Shown: piece by piece, positions 26,276 through 37,521 of the stretch | How positions within the stretch are numbered: position 1 is the stretch's first letter | Layout: each line of letters starts with the position of its first letter | Assembly: GCF_003121985.1 (NCBI RefSeq) | Contig: NZ_QEWP01000012.1 | Coordinates: 106,264-170,263, forward strand | Length of the DNA: 64,000 nucleotides | Direction: 5' to 3' | Source of the DNA: Marinilabilia rubra | GTDB lineage: Bacteria > Bacteroidota > Bacteroidia > Bacteroidales > Marinilabiliaceae | Translations under genes and position numbers: made by a program | The notes under the pieces: model-generated | What the model was told of the DNA's origin: nothing | What the model saw: only the letters and a program-made list of their open reading frames with translations | Database searches by the model: none

Positions 26276-28189
26276 CTATTCTTCGTTTTTCTCTTTGGAA
26301 TCTTTGTCGTCGGAATCCTTTTCAGTGGCTTCCATCTGATTCTTCAAAGCTGCCAATTCTGAGATATCGCCAAGAGTGGTTTTTTCGAGGCTGTCTTTGA
26401 GCTTCTTAACACCTTTCTTGGTATTTTTGGCTTGTGATTTCTTAGCCGTTTGCTCTTCAGAACGCTTCTCATCCTCAAACACACGTGAGTGGGAAAGAAT
26501 GATTCGTTTAGCACCTTTGTTGAACTCGATTACCTTGAATGGCAACTTCTCATCACCTTTGGCCTGGCTACCATCCTCTTTCACCAGGTGACGAGGAGTA
26601 GCAAAACCTTCAACACCGTATGGAAGAGCAATTACGGCACCTTTGTCGAATACATCAACGATGGTACCTTCATGAATTGAATCCACAGTAAAGATGGTTT
26701 CAAACACATCCCATGGATTTTCTTCCAATTGCTTATGACCAAGGCTCAAACGACGATTTTCTTTATCGATGTCGAGAACTACTACTTCGATATCTTCACC
26801 TACAGTAGTAAACTCGGCCGGATGCTTCACTTTCTTCGTCCATGAAAGATCCGAAATATGAATCAAACCGTCAATACCTTCTTCGATTTCAACGAATACT
26901 CCAAAGTTAGTAAAATTCCTGACTTTTGCTTTATGTTTGCTGCCAACAGGATATTTTTCTTCGATATTATCCCATGGATCCGGCTTGAGTTGCTTCATAC
27001 CCAGAGACATCTTACGCTCTTCGCGATCCAGAGTCAAAATCTGAGCTTCAACTTCGTCACCCACTTTCAGGAAGTCTTGTGCACTACGCAAGTGCTGAGA
27101 CCATGACATTTCTGAAACGTGAATAAGTCCCTCAACTCCAGGTGCAATTTCAACAAATGCACCATAGTCAGCCATAACAACCACTTTGCCTTTCACTACA
27201 TCACCTACTTTCAGTTCAGCGTCGAGTGAATCCCATGGATGTGCAGTAAGCTGTTTCAGACCAAGAGCAATGCGTTTTTTCTCATCATCGAAGTCAAGAA
27301 TAACAACATTAAGTTTCTGGTCAAGCTGCACAATTTCTTCCGGGTGAGAAACACGTCCCCATGAAAGATCGGTAATGTGAATAAGTCCGTCAACACCACC
27401 AAGGTCGATAAACACACCATAAGAGGTAATGTTCTTGACAGTTCCTTCGAGAACCTGACCTTTCTCCAATTTGGAGATAATTTCTTTCTTTTGCTGTTCC
27501 AGTTCAGCTTCAATAAGAGCTTTGTGAGAAACAACAACGTTTTTGAATTCGGGATTGATCTTAACTACTTTAAATTCCATGGTTTTACCCACGTACATAT
27601 CGTAGTCACGAATAGGCTTCACATCAATTTGTGAACCTGGAAGGAAAGCTTCAATGCCAAATACATCTACAATCATACCACCTTTGGTACGACACTTGAT
27701 GTATCCTTTGATAACTTCGTCTTTCTCGAGGGCTTCGTTAACACGATCCCAGGAACGAAGGGCACGAGCTTTTTTGTGAGAAAGAACCAACTGACCCTTT
27801 TTGTCTTCCTGGCTTTCCACATAAACTTCAACCTTGTCACCTACCTTAAGGTCGGGATTGTAACGAAACTCGTTGCGGCTAACAATACCATCAGATTTGA
27901 AACCAATGTTGATTACAACCTCACGCTTGTTCATCGCAATTACTTTTCCTTCAATCACCTCTTTCTCAGAGATGGTAGACAAAGTTTTGTCGTAAAGCTG
28001 TTCAAGCTCTTCCTTTTCGGAACCTTTGGCTTCTTCTACAAGATCGCCATTTTCAAACTTGTCCCAGTCAAAATCAGCATTGGCTGTCTCAACAGTTTCA
28101 ACCTGAGGCTTTGTTTCCTCAGCTTTTCCGTTTGTTTCAGGAGTAGAATTTTCTTGCTCCTGCAAATTTTCGTTTTCTAATTCTGCCAT
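26276..28189 (-). CDS. rpsA: 30S ribosomal protein S1
   Basis: RNA-binding ribosomal protein that helps mRNA bind the small subunit. The 637-residue protein has six S1 domains; their starts are visible as EVIEGKVIAMN, EVIKGYIKCRT, QVLEGTVKNIT, DVVKGKVVVMA, SKHKAKVRNFT and SIHEGTIVDVF. The N-terminus (about 1-65) is acidic and Glu-rich, longer than in E. coli, and the C-terminus (about 580-637) is Lys/Glu/Asp-rich and likely disordered. Because ribosome binding sites are weak in Bacteroidota, S1 may contribute more to start selection in this lineage. A good promoter precedes it. Confidence 0.97.
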   Translation of the reverse strand: MAELENENLQEQENSTPETNGKAEETKPQVETVETANADFDWDKFENGDLVEEAKGSEKEELEQLYDKTLSTISEKEVIEGKVIAMNKREVVINIGFKSDGIVSRNEFRYNPDLKVGDKVEVYVESQEDKKGQLVLSHKKARALRSWDRVNEALEKDEVIKGYIKCRTKGGMIVDVFGIEAFLPGSQIDVKPIRDYDMYVGKTMEFKVVKINPEFKNVVVSHKALIEAELEQQKKEIISKLEKGQVLEGTVKNITSYGVFIDLGGVDGLIHITDLSWGRVSHPEEIVQLDQKLNVVILDFDDEKKRIALGLKQLTAHPWDSLDAELKVGDVVKGKVVVMADYGAFVEIAPGVEGLIHVSEMSWSQHLRSAQDFLKVGDEVEAQILTLDREERKMSLGMKQLKPDPWDNIEEKYPVGSKHKAKVRNFTNFGVFVEIEEGIDGLIHISDLSWTKKVKHPAEFTTVGEDIEVVVLDIDKENRRLSLGHKQLEENPWDVFETIFTVDSIHEGTIVDVFDKGAVIALPYGVEGFATPRHLVKEDGSQAKGDEKLPFKVIEFNKGAKRIILSHSRVFEDEKRSEEQTAKKSQAKNTKKGVKKLKDSLEKTTLGDISELAALKNQMEATEKDSDDKDSKEKNEE

Positions 28190-28646
28190 TAATTAAACCT
28201 CGCAAAATCTATTGGTTAGACATTATATTGTTAAAAAATCGCTGCAAAAATAGGAACTTTTCCAACAAAACAAGAAGATTCTTCTAATTTTCTCGCTTTT
28301 AAGATGTCGTGATAAATATAAAAGTTTCCCTCTCTAATGTCAAGCAGTGAACAGTCCGTTTCTTCCAGCAATTTCCAATTCGATTGATATTATCTATACC
28401 ACATTGATTTTTAATTCTTAAAAAAACCTATTTCACTCTTACAATACAGTAACCTTTTGGAATTAAAAGATATTTCGCCCTAGTTTTAAAGTAAATTTCA
28501 CACCTCCCAAATAATTTTCATATTTTTGAAGCTCATAATTTCAAAAATAAAAGAATCCAAAAAGATCATGCATGGATATTTTGGGTACATTAGTTAAATG
28601 CAAGAACCCGAAAAGTTCAAAATGATATTATAAAAAATTAAGACTT
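28190..28646. other. Divergent intergenic region rpsA/ugd
   Basis: 457 bases between two divergent genes. It holds the rpsA promoter at 28245-28273. For ugd no TAnnTTTG element was found. I see no small gene and no strong hairpin. Confidence 0.5.
28245..28273 (-). promoter_or_regulatory. Promoter of rpsA
   Basis: On the minus strand TTG (28273-28271), an 18-base spacer and TATTTTTG (28252-28245) match TTG-N17-23-TAnnTTTG in full. The leader to the rpsA ATG would be about 50 bases. Confidence 0.65.
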
Positions 28647-29978
28647 ATGAAAATTTCTATTGTTGGAACAGGTTATGTAGGACTTGTTACCGGTACTTGT
28701 TTTGCTGATACAGGCGTCAATGTTACTTGTGTTGACATTGACGAAAAGAAAATTTCCAACTTAAAAAAAGGCATTGTCCCAATTTATGAGCCCGGACTGG
28801 AGACAATGATTAAAAATAATGTTGATAAAGGAAGACTCCATTTTACCACCAACCTGAAAGAAAGCCTGGATCAGGCTGAAGTTATATTTATTGCTGTAGG
28901 AACACCTCCGGGAGAAGATGGAAGTGCCGACCTAAGCCATGTGTTGGCTGTTGCCAGGGAGGTTGGAAAGAACATAAATCATAGTATTGTTGTAGTAACA
29001 AAAAGCACTGTTCCCATTGGAACCGCTGAAAAAGTGAGGGCTGCTGTAAAAGGCGAAATTGAAGCCCGTGGCGTTGACGTTCCATTTAATGTTGCCTCAA
29101 ACCCTGAATTCCTGAAAGAAGGTAACGCAATAGACGATTTTCTTAAACCCGATCGCATAGTAGTGGGAACCGATTCAGAAGAAGCTGAAAAGGTGATTCG
29201 CCGTCTGTATAAACCTTTCCTGCTCAACAATCACCCCATTCTCTTCATGGATATTCCTTCAGCCGAGCTTACCAAGTACGCCGCAAATTCAATGCTGGCT
29301 ACAAAAATCAGCTTTATGAACGATATTGCTAATCTTTGCGAGCTCGTTGGTGCTGATGTAAACATGGTACGCAAAGGTATTGGAAGCGACAGCCGTATTG
29401 GAAATAAATTCATCTACCCGGGCATCGGGTATGGTGGAAGCTGCTTTCCAAAAGACGTAAAAGCCATCATTCGCACAGCCAACACCTACAACTATCCATT
29501 GCGCTTGCTTCAGGCTGTTGAACACATTAATGAGGACCAAAAAAGGATCATTGCAGCCAAGGTTAAAAACTATTTCCAAAATGAGGTCAAAGGCAAAACT
29601 TTTTCCGTTTGGGGATTAAGCTTTAAACCCCACACTGATGACATGAGAGAAGCTCCTGCCATAATCATCATTAGAGAACTTTTGGAGGCGGGCGCAAAAA
29701 TCAAAGCCTACGATCCCATTGCAATGGATGAGGCAAAAAAAGAATTCAACAATGATATTGAATATGGCCAAGATCCATATGATGTATTAATTGATTCGGA
29801 TGGTTTATTGCTCCTGACTGAATGGCCGGAATTCCGGATTCCAAATTATAATGTCATGAAAAAGTTAATGACGACTAAAGTTGTATTCGATGGTCGTAAC
29901 ATTTATGACATGCATGAGATGAATGAAAACGGATTTGATTATATGGGCATAGGCCGTGCCAGTAAGGAAGATAGATAA
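28647..29978 (+). CDS. ugd: UDP-glucose 6-dehydrogenase
   Basis: Oxidises UDP-glucose twice to UDP-glucuronate with NAD. The 443-residue length is usual. The NAD-binding [11 protein letters not shown] motif is at residues 6-16, the conserved STVPIGT at 120-126, and the catalytic cysteine is Cys266 in [10 protein letters not shown]. Its stop overlaps the start of the next gene (TAATG), whose product uses UDP-glucuronate, so the two steps are coupled. It heads a plus-strand nucleotide-sugar cluster for surface polysaccharide. Confidence 0.97.
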   Translation: MKISIVGTGYVGLVTGTCFADTGVNVTCVDIDEKKISNLKKGIVPIYEPGLETMIKNNVDKGRLHFTTNLKESLDQAEVIFIAVGTPPGEDGSADLSHVLAVAREVGKNINHSIVVVTKSTVPIGTAEKVRAAVKGEIEARGVDVPFNVASNPEFLKEGNAIDDFLKPDRIVVGTDSEEAEKVIRRLYKPFLLNNHPILFMDIPSAELTKYAANSMLATKISFMNDIANLCELVGADVNMVRKGIGSDSRIGNKFIYPGIGYGGSCFPKDVKAIIRTANTYNYPLRLLQAVEHINEDQKRIIAAKVKNYFQNEVKGKTFSVWGLSFKPHTDDMREAPAIIIIRELLEAGAKIKAYDPIAMDEAKKEFNNDIEYGQDPYDVLIDSDGLLLLTEWPEFRIPNYNVMKKLMTTKVVFDGRNIYDMHEMNENGFDYMGIGRASKEDR

Positions 29979-30925
29979 TGAAGCGAGTACTTGTTACCGG
30001 CGGGGCCGGATTTATCGGATCACATTTATGTGAAAAGTTAATTGAAGAGGGCAATGACGTGATTTGTCTGGACAATTATTTCACAGGATCCAAAGAAAAT
30101 ATCAGTCATCTCATGGACAACCACTACTTTGAGCTGGTTCGCCATGATGTAACGCATTCCTATTTTGCCGAGGTTGATGAAATATACAATCTGGCCTGCC
30201 CTGCTTCTCCCATCCATTACCAGTACAATCCCATCAAAACCATCAAAACATCGGTGATGGGGGCCATTAATATGTTAGGCTTAGCAAAAAGGGTTAAAGC
30301 AAAAATTCTTCAGGCATCCACCAGCGAGGTTTATGGCGATCCCCTTATCCACCCTCAAACAGAGGACTACTGGGGTAATGTCAATCCCATTGGAATCAGG
30401 TCTTGCTACGATGAAGGCAAAAGATGCGCCGAAAGTCTGTTTTTAAATTATTACAGACAAAATGACGTCCGGATAAAAATTATCCGGATTTTTAATACTT
30501 ACGGACCCAGGATGAACGCCAATGACGGTCGGGTTGTATCAAACTTTATTGTTCAGGCGCTGAAAAATGAGCCCATTACCATCTTTGGGGACGGGTCACA
30601 AACGCGCAGTTTTCAGTACGTGGATGATTTGATTATAGGAATGCAGCGAATGATGGCTTCAAGAGATGACTTTTACGGACCTGTTAATGTTGGCAATCCT
30701 CATGAGTTTTCGATGCTCGAACTGGCTGAAAAAATCAAGGAAATAACCGGTTCAAAATCAAAGATTGTATTTGAGCCTCTACCTGAGGATGACCCCACGC
30801 AACGTCAGCCGGATATTTCTCTGGCGCGCAAGGAATTAAACAACTGGGAACCCAAAGTGCAATTGCACGAGGGCTTGTCAAAGACTATTGAATATTTTGA
30901 TGAGTTACTTCGTCGTGAGGCCTAA
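29978..30925 (+). CDS. uxs: UDP-glucuronate decarboxylase (UDP-xylose synthase)
   Basis: A 315-residue extended SDR that converts UDP-glucuronate to UDP-xylose. The Rossmann GGAGFIGSH motif is at 8-16, the active-site Tyr144 and Lys148 lie in YDEGKR, and the STSEVYGDP stretch at 114-122 has the UXS form. RmlB, the dTDP-glucose dehydratase, would show TDEVYG instead, so this is not the missing rfbB. It is coupled to ugd by a one-base overlap. The UDP-xylose product would feed glycosyltransferases not present in the window. Confidence 0.92.
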   Translation: MKRVLVTGGAGFIGSHLCEKLIEEGNDVICLDNYFTGSKENISHLMDNHYFELVRHDVTHSYFAEVDEIYNLACPASPIHYQYNPIKTIKTSVMGAINMLGLAKRVKAKILQASTSEVYGDPLIHPQTEDYWGNVNPIGIRSCYDEGKRCAESLFLNYYRQNDVRIKIIRIFNTYGPRMNANDGRVVSNFIVQALKNEPITIFGDGSQTRSFQYVDDLIIGMQRMMASRDDFYGPVNVGNPHEFSMLELAEKIKEITGSKSKIVFEPLPEDDPTQRQPDISLARKELNNWEPKVQLHEGLSKTIEYFDELLRREA

Positions 30926-30968
30926 TCAAATGTTTTCTAATCTTTTAATCTGACTAAATCTTTCAACG

Positions 30969-31871
<903 letters not shown>

Positions 31872-31877
31872 ATTAGC

Positions 31878-32438
31878 ATGCAGATATTGCAAACAAAAAT
31901 CCCCGGTCTGGTAATCATTGAACCGGATGTATTCGCTGACCAAAGAGGATACTTCTTTGAATCTTTCAATGAGGATAAATATAAAAAACAGGGTATTATC
32001 TCCAAATTCGTTCAGGACAATGTTTCGTCGTCCGTTCGGGGCGTTATAAGGGGGCTGCATTATCAGCTTGCCCCCTTCTCACAGGCAAAACTCATTCAGG
32101 TGCTCAAAGGAAAGGTATTGGATGTAGCTGTTGACCTAAGGCAGGGATCCCCTTCTTTTGGGGAGCATATATCCATAGAGTTATCGGATGAAAATCACAG
32201 GCAATTTTTTGTTCCAAGAGGTTTTGCTCATGGATTTTCAGTTTTAAGTGATGAAGTTTTGTTTTCTTACAAATGCGATAATCTATACAGCAAAGAGGCT
32301 GAGAGAGGCATTAATTTCAATGATCCCTTCTTGGGAATAGACTGGCAAATATCACCCCATGAAGCCATTATTTCTGGTAAAGACCAGGCCTTGCCCTCAC
32401 TTCAGGAGGCAGAACATAATTTTATATTCAGAAATTAA
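31878..32438 (+). CDS. rfbC: dTDP-4-dehydrorhamnose 3,5-epimerase
   Basis: A 186-residue cupin-fold epimerase acting on dTDP-4-dehydro-6-deoxyglucose. The conserved active-site histidine is in VIRGLHYQ, and FVPRGFAHGFSVLSD and the later DPFLGIDW are family motifs. It lies between rfbA and rfbD with gaps of 6 and 7 bases, so the three are an operon. Confidence 0.97.
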   Translation: MQILQTKIPGLVIIEPDVFADQRGYFFESFNEDKYKKQGIISKFVQDNVSSSVRGVIRGLHYQLAPFSQAKLIQVLKGKVLDVAVDLRQGSPSFGEHISIELSDENHRQFFVPRGFAHGFSVLSDEVLFSYKCDNLYSKEAERGINFNDPFLGIDWQISPHEAIISGKDQALPSLQEAEHNFIFRN

Positions 32439-32445
32439 ATAAAAT

Positions 32446-33321
32446 ATGCCAAAAGTATTAATCATAGGTAGTGACGGACAGTTAGGAAGTGCCTTTCATG
32501 AGCAAATTCAAGAAATTTACTGGGCCACCTTCTCTTTTTCTACCATTGAAAACCTGGACCTTACGCAACCTGCAGACATTCAAACTTTTTTTTCAGATAA
32601 AAAGTTTGATTTTATATTAAACTGTGCTGCCTACACTGCTGTAGACAAAGCCGAAACTGAAAAAGAACTGGCCTTCAAATTAAATGCAGAAGCACCTAAA
32701 TTAATAGCCAGGGAAGCCAATAAAACCGGGACTCGTGTTATTCACATCTCTACCGATTACGTTTTTGGAGGAAACCACTGCCGCCCCCTCAAACCAGATG
32801 GTCCCAAAGCCCCGGAATCTGTTTATGGACAATCGAAACTGAAAGGTGAAGAAGAATTAATGAAAGCCAACCCGGAGAGTATGATTATCAGAACCGCCTG
32901 GCTCTACTCGAGATTTGGTAATAATTTTTTAAAAACCATGCTTCGGCTTGGAAAAGAAAAAGAGTACCTGAATGTTGTTTATGATCAGATTGGATCTCCA
33001 ACATTGGCAGATGATCTTGCAGGCGCTATTATCTCCATTTTAGAGAAAATCATTAACGGGAAAAAACAATTTGTGCCGGGAATCTACCATTTTTCCAACG
33101 AAGGAGTTTGCAGCTGGTTCGATTTTGCGACCAGCATTTTTGATAAAACAGGAATTCATTGTCCCGTTTTCCCGGTGGAATCAGATCAGTTTCCCACCCC
33201 TGCACCACGTCCCTTTTACTCAGTAATGGACAAGGCTTTAATAAAAGAAACATACGGGATTAAAATTCCTCATTGGCAGGCAAGCCTGACTAAATGTTTG
33301 GATAAAATGACCAAAATATAA
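32446..33321 (+). CDS. rfbD: dTDP-4-dehydrorhamnose reductase
   Basis: The last step of dTDP-L-rhamnose synthesis, NAD(P)H-dependent reduction of the 4-keto sugar. The 291-residue SDR has the GSDGQLGSAF nucleotide-binding start, ISTDYVFGG, and the catalytic YGQSK motif. The dehydratase gene rfbB, needed between rfbA and rfbC, is not in this window and must be elsewhere. Confidence 0.96.
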   Translation: MPKVLIIGSDGQLGSAFHEQIQEIYWATFSFSTIENLDLTQPADIQTFFSDKKFDFILNCAAYTAVDKAETEKELAFKLNAEAPKLIAREANKTGTRVIHISTDYVFGGNHCRPLKPDGPKAPESVYGQSKLKGEEELMKANPESMIIRTAWLYSRFGNNFLKTMLRLGKEKEYLNVVYDQIGSPTLADDLAGAIISILEKIINGKKQFVPGIYHFSNEGVCSWFDFATSIFDKTGIHCPVFPVESDQFPTPAPRPFYSVMDKALIKETYGIKIPHWQASLTKCLDKMTKI

Positions 33322-33343
33322 GAATTCAAACCTTGTTTTTTAA

Positions 33344-33351
33344 TAATTTTG
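33344..33351 (+). promoter_or_regulatory. Candidate -7 element for the phosphohexomutase gene
   Basis: TAATTTTG matches TAnnTTTG and lies 66 bases before the start codon at 33417. No clear upstream TTG at the right distance, so the call is tentative. Confidence 0.35.
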
Positions 33352-33416
33352 TGCACTTTATTCAGATTGAACTGAAGATGGTTCTTACAATTTAAAAATC
33401 AATTAAACCTTACAAT

Positions 33417-35174
33417 ATGGCAAAGGAAAACATACCTGAGCAAGTGCAACAGAAAGCACAACTTTGGCTGGATGGCAAGTACGATGAAGAAACAAAAGCC
33501 AAAGTGAAAGAATTGCTAAACAGCAATGATCCGAATGAACTCATTGATGCATTTTACAAAGATCTGGAATTTGGAACAGGAGGGCTTCGCGGCATTATGG
33601 GAGTTGGAAGCAATCGGATGAACCGTTACACCGTTGGGACTGCGACCCAAGGTCTTGCCAATTATCTGAAAAAAGAATTTTCCGGGCTAACTGAAATAAA
33701 AGTGGTTATAGGCCATGACTGCCGAAACAACAGCCGTTTTTTTGCAGAAACCGTAGCCAATATATTTTCGGCCAATGGAATAAAAGCATTCCTGTTTGAT
33801 GACCTCCGGCCTACTCCTGAAATCTCTTATGCCATTAGAGATTTGCAATGCCAAAGTGGTGTTATTCTCACAGCCTCGCACAATCCAAAAGAATACAACG
33901 GCTACAAAGCATATTGGGACGATGGCGCTCAAATTTTGGGACCTCATGATAAAAACATCATCGATGAAGTAAAGAAAATCACCAATGTTGAGGACATCAA
34001 GTTTGAAGGAGATCCTGATTTAATTGAGATTCTTGGAGCTGCCATGGATGAAAAATTCATTCAGGAAGTGGCCTCACTTTCTTTTAATCCTGACATAATT
34101 AAGCGTCAAAAGGACTTGAAGATCGTTTTTAGCCCCATCCACGGAACCACTGTAAAACTGGTTCCCGCAGCATTGAAAAGAATGGGCTTTGAAAACGTCA
34201 TTCATGTACCCGAGCAGGATGTAGTCTCCGGAGATTTCCCAACGGTCGTTTCCCCGAACCCAGAGGAACCAGCTGCATTGGAAATGGCCATCCAAAAAGC
34301 AGAAGAAACCGATGCTGATCTGGTAATTGCTACTGATCCGGATGGCGACCGACTGGGTATTGCAGTAAGAGACGATAAAGGGGAATTTGTTTTGGTAAAT
34401 GGAAACCAAACTGCCATTCTACTCACCTGGTATATGCTGAATCAGTGGAAAGACAAAGGCTTACTTACAGGTAGCGAATTTACTGTGAAAACAATTGTAA
34501 CCTCCGAACTGATTCAGACTATCGCTGACAATGCAGGCGTTGAATGCTTTGATACCTACACCGGCTTTAAGTGGATTGCCGGAATAATCAGAGACCTTGA
34601 AGGCAAGAAAAAGTACATCTGTGGTGGTGAAGAAAGCTATGGCTTCCTGCCAGGGGATTATGTTCGCGATAAGGATGCTGTGGGAGCAGTTGTAATGATC
34701 AGCGAAATTGCAGCCTGGGCCAAAGATCAGAACAAATCTCTTTATGAGCTTCTTCTGGACATCTATATTGCCAATGGCTTCTCCCAGGAAAAGATGAAGT
34801 ACATTGTGAGAAAAGGAAAGAGCGGTGCTGAAGAAATTGAAGCCCTGATGAAAAAATTCAGGGAAACTCCCCCCGAACAGCTGGGTGGATCAAAAGTCAA
34901 CCTGATTAAGGATTATCAGACTTTAAAAGCAACCAATCCAATTTCGGGAAATAAAACAGAAATTGATGACAAACCGACCACCTCGAATGTATTGCAATTC
35001 TTCACCGAAGACGGCTCCAAAGTATCTGTAAGACCATCTGGGACTGAGCCTAAAATCAAGTTCTATTGCGAAGTACGGGACAGCCTTGAAAAAAGAGAAG
35101 ATTTCGACCGGGTTACCGACAAAGCCTTGAAAAAGATCGACCTTCTCATGACTGACCTGGGTGTTAGTGAATAA
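33417..35174 (+). CDS. Phosphoglucomutase/phosphomannomutase family protein
   Basis: A 585-residue alpha-D-phosphohexomutase, probably converting glucose-6-phosphate and glucose-1-phosphate, which would supply the neighbouring nucleotide-sugar genes. The phosphoserine loop is TASHNPKEYNGYK, the metal loop ATDPDGDRLG, the sugar loop GGEESYGF, and the phosphate-binding site is RPSGTEPK near the C-terminus. The length and N-terminal extension match the Bacteroidota/Firmicutes 'phospho-sugar mutase' group. It has its own possible promoter and a terminator that abuts the convergent helicase gene. Confidence 0.94.
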   Translation: MAKENIPEQVQQKAQLWLDGKYDEETKAKVKELLNSNDPNELIDAFYKDLEFGTGGLRGIMGVGSNRMNRYTVGTATQGLANYLKKEFSGLTEIKVVIGHDCRNNSRFFAETVANIFSANGIKAFLFDDLRPTPEISYAIRDLQCQSGVILTASHNPKEYNGYKAYWDDGAQILGPHDKNIIDEVKKITNVEDIKFEGDPDLIEILGAAMDEKFIQEVASLSFNPDIIKRQKDLKIVFSPIHGTTVKLVPAALKRMGFENVIHVPEQDVVSGDFPTVVSPNPEEPAALEMAIQKAEETDADLVIATDPDGDRLGIAVRDDKGEFVLVNGNQTAILLTWYMLNQWKDKGLLTGSEFTVKTIVTSELIQTIADNAGVECFDTYTGFKWIAGIIRDLEGKKKYICGGEESYGFLPGDYVRDKDAVGAVVMISEIAAWAKDQNKSLYELLLDIYIANGFSQEKMKYIVRKGKSGAEEIEALMKKFRETPPEQLGGSKVNLIKDYQTLKATNPISGNKTEIDDKPTTSNVLQFFTEDGSKVSVRPSGTEPKIKFYCEVRDSLEKREDFDRVTDKALKKIDLLMTDLGVSE

Positions 35175-35194
35175 TGGCAACAATTTCATATATT

Positions 35195-35222
35195 AGGGCT
35201 TCATTTTATGGAGCCCTTTTTT
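35195..35222 (+). terminator. Terminator of the phosphohexomutase gene
   Basis: Stem AGGGCT/AGCCCT (35195-35200 and 35212-35217) followed by a run of T residues. The T run reaches the stop codon of the convergent helicase gene (35221). Confidence 0.7.
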
Positions 35223-36639
35223 ATGCAAAAAATGAATCCGTAAAGTTCACAAAATACAAGCGTTCAGTTGCTCTTGTTAAAGCTGTATACAACCAGCGCA
35301 AAAAGTCACGGGATAAATATTCCTCGGTAAAATAACCCAGGTCCACAAAAACAGCATTCCACTGGCCACCCTGGGATTTATGGCACGTCATCGCATATGC
35401 AAATTTCACCTGCAAGGCATTGTAAAAGTCGTTCTCCCTGGTTTGCTCAAATTGTTTTTTGGATGTAGGCAAATTCTGATAATCCTTCATCACTTCGTAA
35501 AAAAAACCTTCCTGCTCTTCCTGTGTCAGGCCTGCCCCTTTAGCCATTAAGGAGTCCAGAATGATTTTTACATCCAGTTCAATCTCCTTGTAATCCACCA
35601 ATCTTAAAACAACATCAGCAAATTCTTTTCCGTATAAACTCTGATAATTGTTTATTCTGGCCACTTCTGCAATATCGCCATTGGCAATAAAACTAAGTTC
35701 TTCATGATCTTTAAGCCAGTGATAATTGTTTTTCATGATCAGGAGATAATCACCCACAGCCAATTGCTCTTCCCTGAAAAGAATACTATTTCTTATTCCC
35801 TGATTGTAAAGATTTGCCCTTTTGTTGGTACGGGTTACAACCAATGTTTCTTCCAGCCCATAGTTATTATAACAATAGTCCAGTTCTTCAATTAACTCGG
35901 CTCCTGTTATGCGAAAAACATCGGGAAATCCATCCAGCTCAAATTTAGGAATAGAAGAATCTGCCATTTCGTCATCCAGCAAGTTTCTTAACAAGGTGGC
36001 ATTATGCAAAATCCCGCTTCCCTCCTTTTGACGAACCACATCTGTTAATGAGGCAAAATAGACAGACAGTCCGTAGGCTTCAATCTTCCCTTCCTCCAAT
36101 GCCGGACTTAAAGAAATCCCAACCGGTGGAAGCTGGGCATCATCACCAATAAACATTACTTTACAATTCGTCCCCTGGTAAATAAACTTAAGGACATCAT
36201 CAAGCAACCTTCCCGAACCAAAAATGCCTGTTCCCCCATCATTAGCAATCATCGACGATTCATCTATAACAAATAAGGTATCCTTATGGAGATTTTTATT
36301 CAGATTAAAACCCGCAAAACCATCTTTAGAGGACTGTTGCCGATAAATCTTTTTATGAATGGTATAAGCAGGTTGTCCCACCCTGTTTCCCAGCACTTTG
36401 GCAGCACGACCCGTAGGTGCAAGCAGCACTGCTTTCTGACCAAATTCTTTTAAAACACTTATAACTGACTTTACCATGGTTGTTTTACCGGTTCCTGCAT
36501 AGCCTTTCATCACAAAAGCAGCATCTCCCGATTGGTCGGCCAGAAACTCAGCGATTTTTCCACAAGCTATATTCTGAGAATTCGTTGGCGTTAAACCAAG
36601 CTCCGTTAATATCTTATTTTTAATAAAGTCTTGTAACAT
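35221..36639 (-). CDS. RecD-like ATP-dependent DNA helicase
   Basis: A 472-residue superfamily 1 helicase resembling the RecD/TraA core. Walker A is GYAGTGKTTMVKS (about 44-56), Walker B is DESSM, and a UvrD_C_2-type C-terminal segment carries MTCHKSQGGQWNAV near 430-443. There is no RecB, RecC or AddAB partner beside it. It is like the stand-alone 'AAA family ATPase/exodeoxyribonuclease V subunit' found as a core gene in Bacteroidota; a role in DNA repair is inferred. Confidence 0.87.
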   Translation of the reverse strand: MLQDFIKNKILTELGLTPTNSQNIACGKIAEFLADQSGDAAFVMKGYAGTGKTTMVKSVISVLKEFGQKAVLLAPTGRAAKVLGNRVGQPAYTIHKKIYRQQSSKDGFAGFNLNKNLHKDTLFVIDESSMIANDGGTGIFGSGRLLDDVLKFIYQGTNCKVMFIGDDAQLPPVGISLSPALEEGKIEAYGLSVYFASLTDVVRQKEGSGILHNATLLRNLLDDEMADSSIPKFELDGFPDVFRITGAELIEELDYCYNNYGLEETLVVTRTNKRANLYNQGIRNSILFREEQLAVGDYLLIMKNNYHWLKDHEELSFIANGDIAEVARINNYQSLYGKEFADVVLRLVDYKEIELDVKIILDSLMAKGAGLTQEEQEGFFYEVMKDYQNLPTSKKQFEQTRENDFYNALQVKFAYAMTCHKSQGGQWNAVFVDLGYFTEEYLSRDFLRWLYTALTRATERLYFVNFTDSFFA

Positions 36640-36757
36640 ATTTAGCTTTAATCAATATTAGAAGCCACTCTCTCCAAAACTCATTCTAATCCCTATTAGC
36701 CAATGACTTGAAAAAGAAAAAGCAGGCCATTTTTCAATACGTAAAAAGCACGACCTA

Positions 36758-36779
36758 AAAACTCAGGCAAAACTCAGGC
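36758..36779. repeat. Two-copy 11-base tandem repeat
   Basis: AAAACTCAGGC occurs twice in direct tandem in the gap between the helicase gene and the next plus-strand gene. It is short and probably minor. Confidence 0.6.
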
Positions 36780-36830
36780 AAAGATTTATGAATTATTTTA
36801 GATAAAGAAATGAAGGTTTGAAATTTTTTA

Positions 36831-36838
36831 TAAATTTG
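36831..36838 (+). promoter_or_regulatory. Candidate -7 element for the membrane protein gene
   Basis: TAAATTTG matches TAnnTTTG exactly. It lies 33 bases before the ATG at 36872, and not before the upstream Met at 36818, which supports the later start. Confidence 0.5.
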
Positions 36839-36871
36839 TGCTTTCAAACAAAAACAAAAATCCGAAAAATA

Positions 36872-37501
36872 ATGAAAACAGCAATCCAGATTATTCTGAC
36901 CGTTGCCATCCTTGCTTTAGGGTATTTGTGTGTAGAAAGCATTCAAAAGCCGGTACGCTTCAACAAAGCACACAAAGAAAGAAAAGAAAAAGTTATTGAG
37001 CGACTGGAGGGCATACGTGAAGCACAAAGAGCCTACAAATCAATCAACCAAGAGTTTACAGGCAGCTTTGACACCCTGATCAATTTCATCAAAAATGACT
37101 CACTTAGTCTTGTCAGAATGGAAGGACGCTTGACTGACAGTATGCTTGAGGAAGGGATGACCGAATTGAAGGCCCTTAAGTTGGGAATTATCCAAAGGGA
37201 CACCACCCTTGTTTCTGTTAAAGATTCTCTTTTTGGCAAAAACTACATCGTAGATTCGTTGCGCTATGTGCCTTTTACCAACGACAAGGAATTTGAAATG
37301 GATGCTACTACCATTGAAACAGCATCAGGCGTGGAAGTTCCTATCTTTGAAGCCAAAGTTCACAACAACGTTTACCTTAAAGGACTTGATGAACAACAAA
37401 TCATCAACCTTAATGATGAAGATTTAGCTTACGAAAGATACCCAGGTCTTAAAGTTGGTTCTTTGACCGAGGCAAACAACAGTGCTGGTAACTGGGAATA
37501 A
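36872..37501 (+). CDS. Conserved membrane-anchored protein of unknown function
   Basis: 209 residues from the Met at 36872; the open frame starts 18 codons earlier, but a -7 promoter element lies inside that extension. The N-terminus (IQIILTVAILALGYLCV) is a membrane anchor. It is followed by a charged helical stretch (about 28-70, KAHKERKEKVIERLEGI) and a mixed region with no cysteines. It precedes a DUF3822 gene with a 20-base gap and so is probably cotranscribed with DUF3822 and rsmD. I do not recognise a named family. Confidence 0.65.
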   Translation: MKTAIQIILTVAILALGYLCVESIQKPVRFNKAHKERKEKVIERLEGIREAQRAYKSINQEFTGSFDTLINFIKNDSLSLVRMEGRLTDSMLEEGMTELKALKLGIIQRDTTLVSVKDSLFGKNYIVDSLRYVPFTNDKEFEMDATTIETASGVEVPIFEAKVHNNVYLKGLDEQQIINLNDEDLAYERYPGLKVGSLTEANNSAGNWE

Positions 37502-37521
37502 AACAACTCAATCATTATTAT

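Noticed and set aside
29978..30925. Considered as rfbB, dTDP-glucose 4,6-dehydratase
   Set aside because: The active-site motif is TSEVYG, typical of UDP-glucuronate decarboxylase, and it is coupled to ugd, the source of its substrate.
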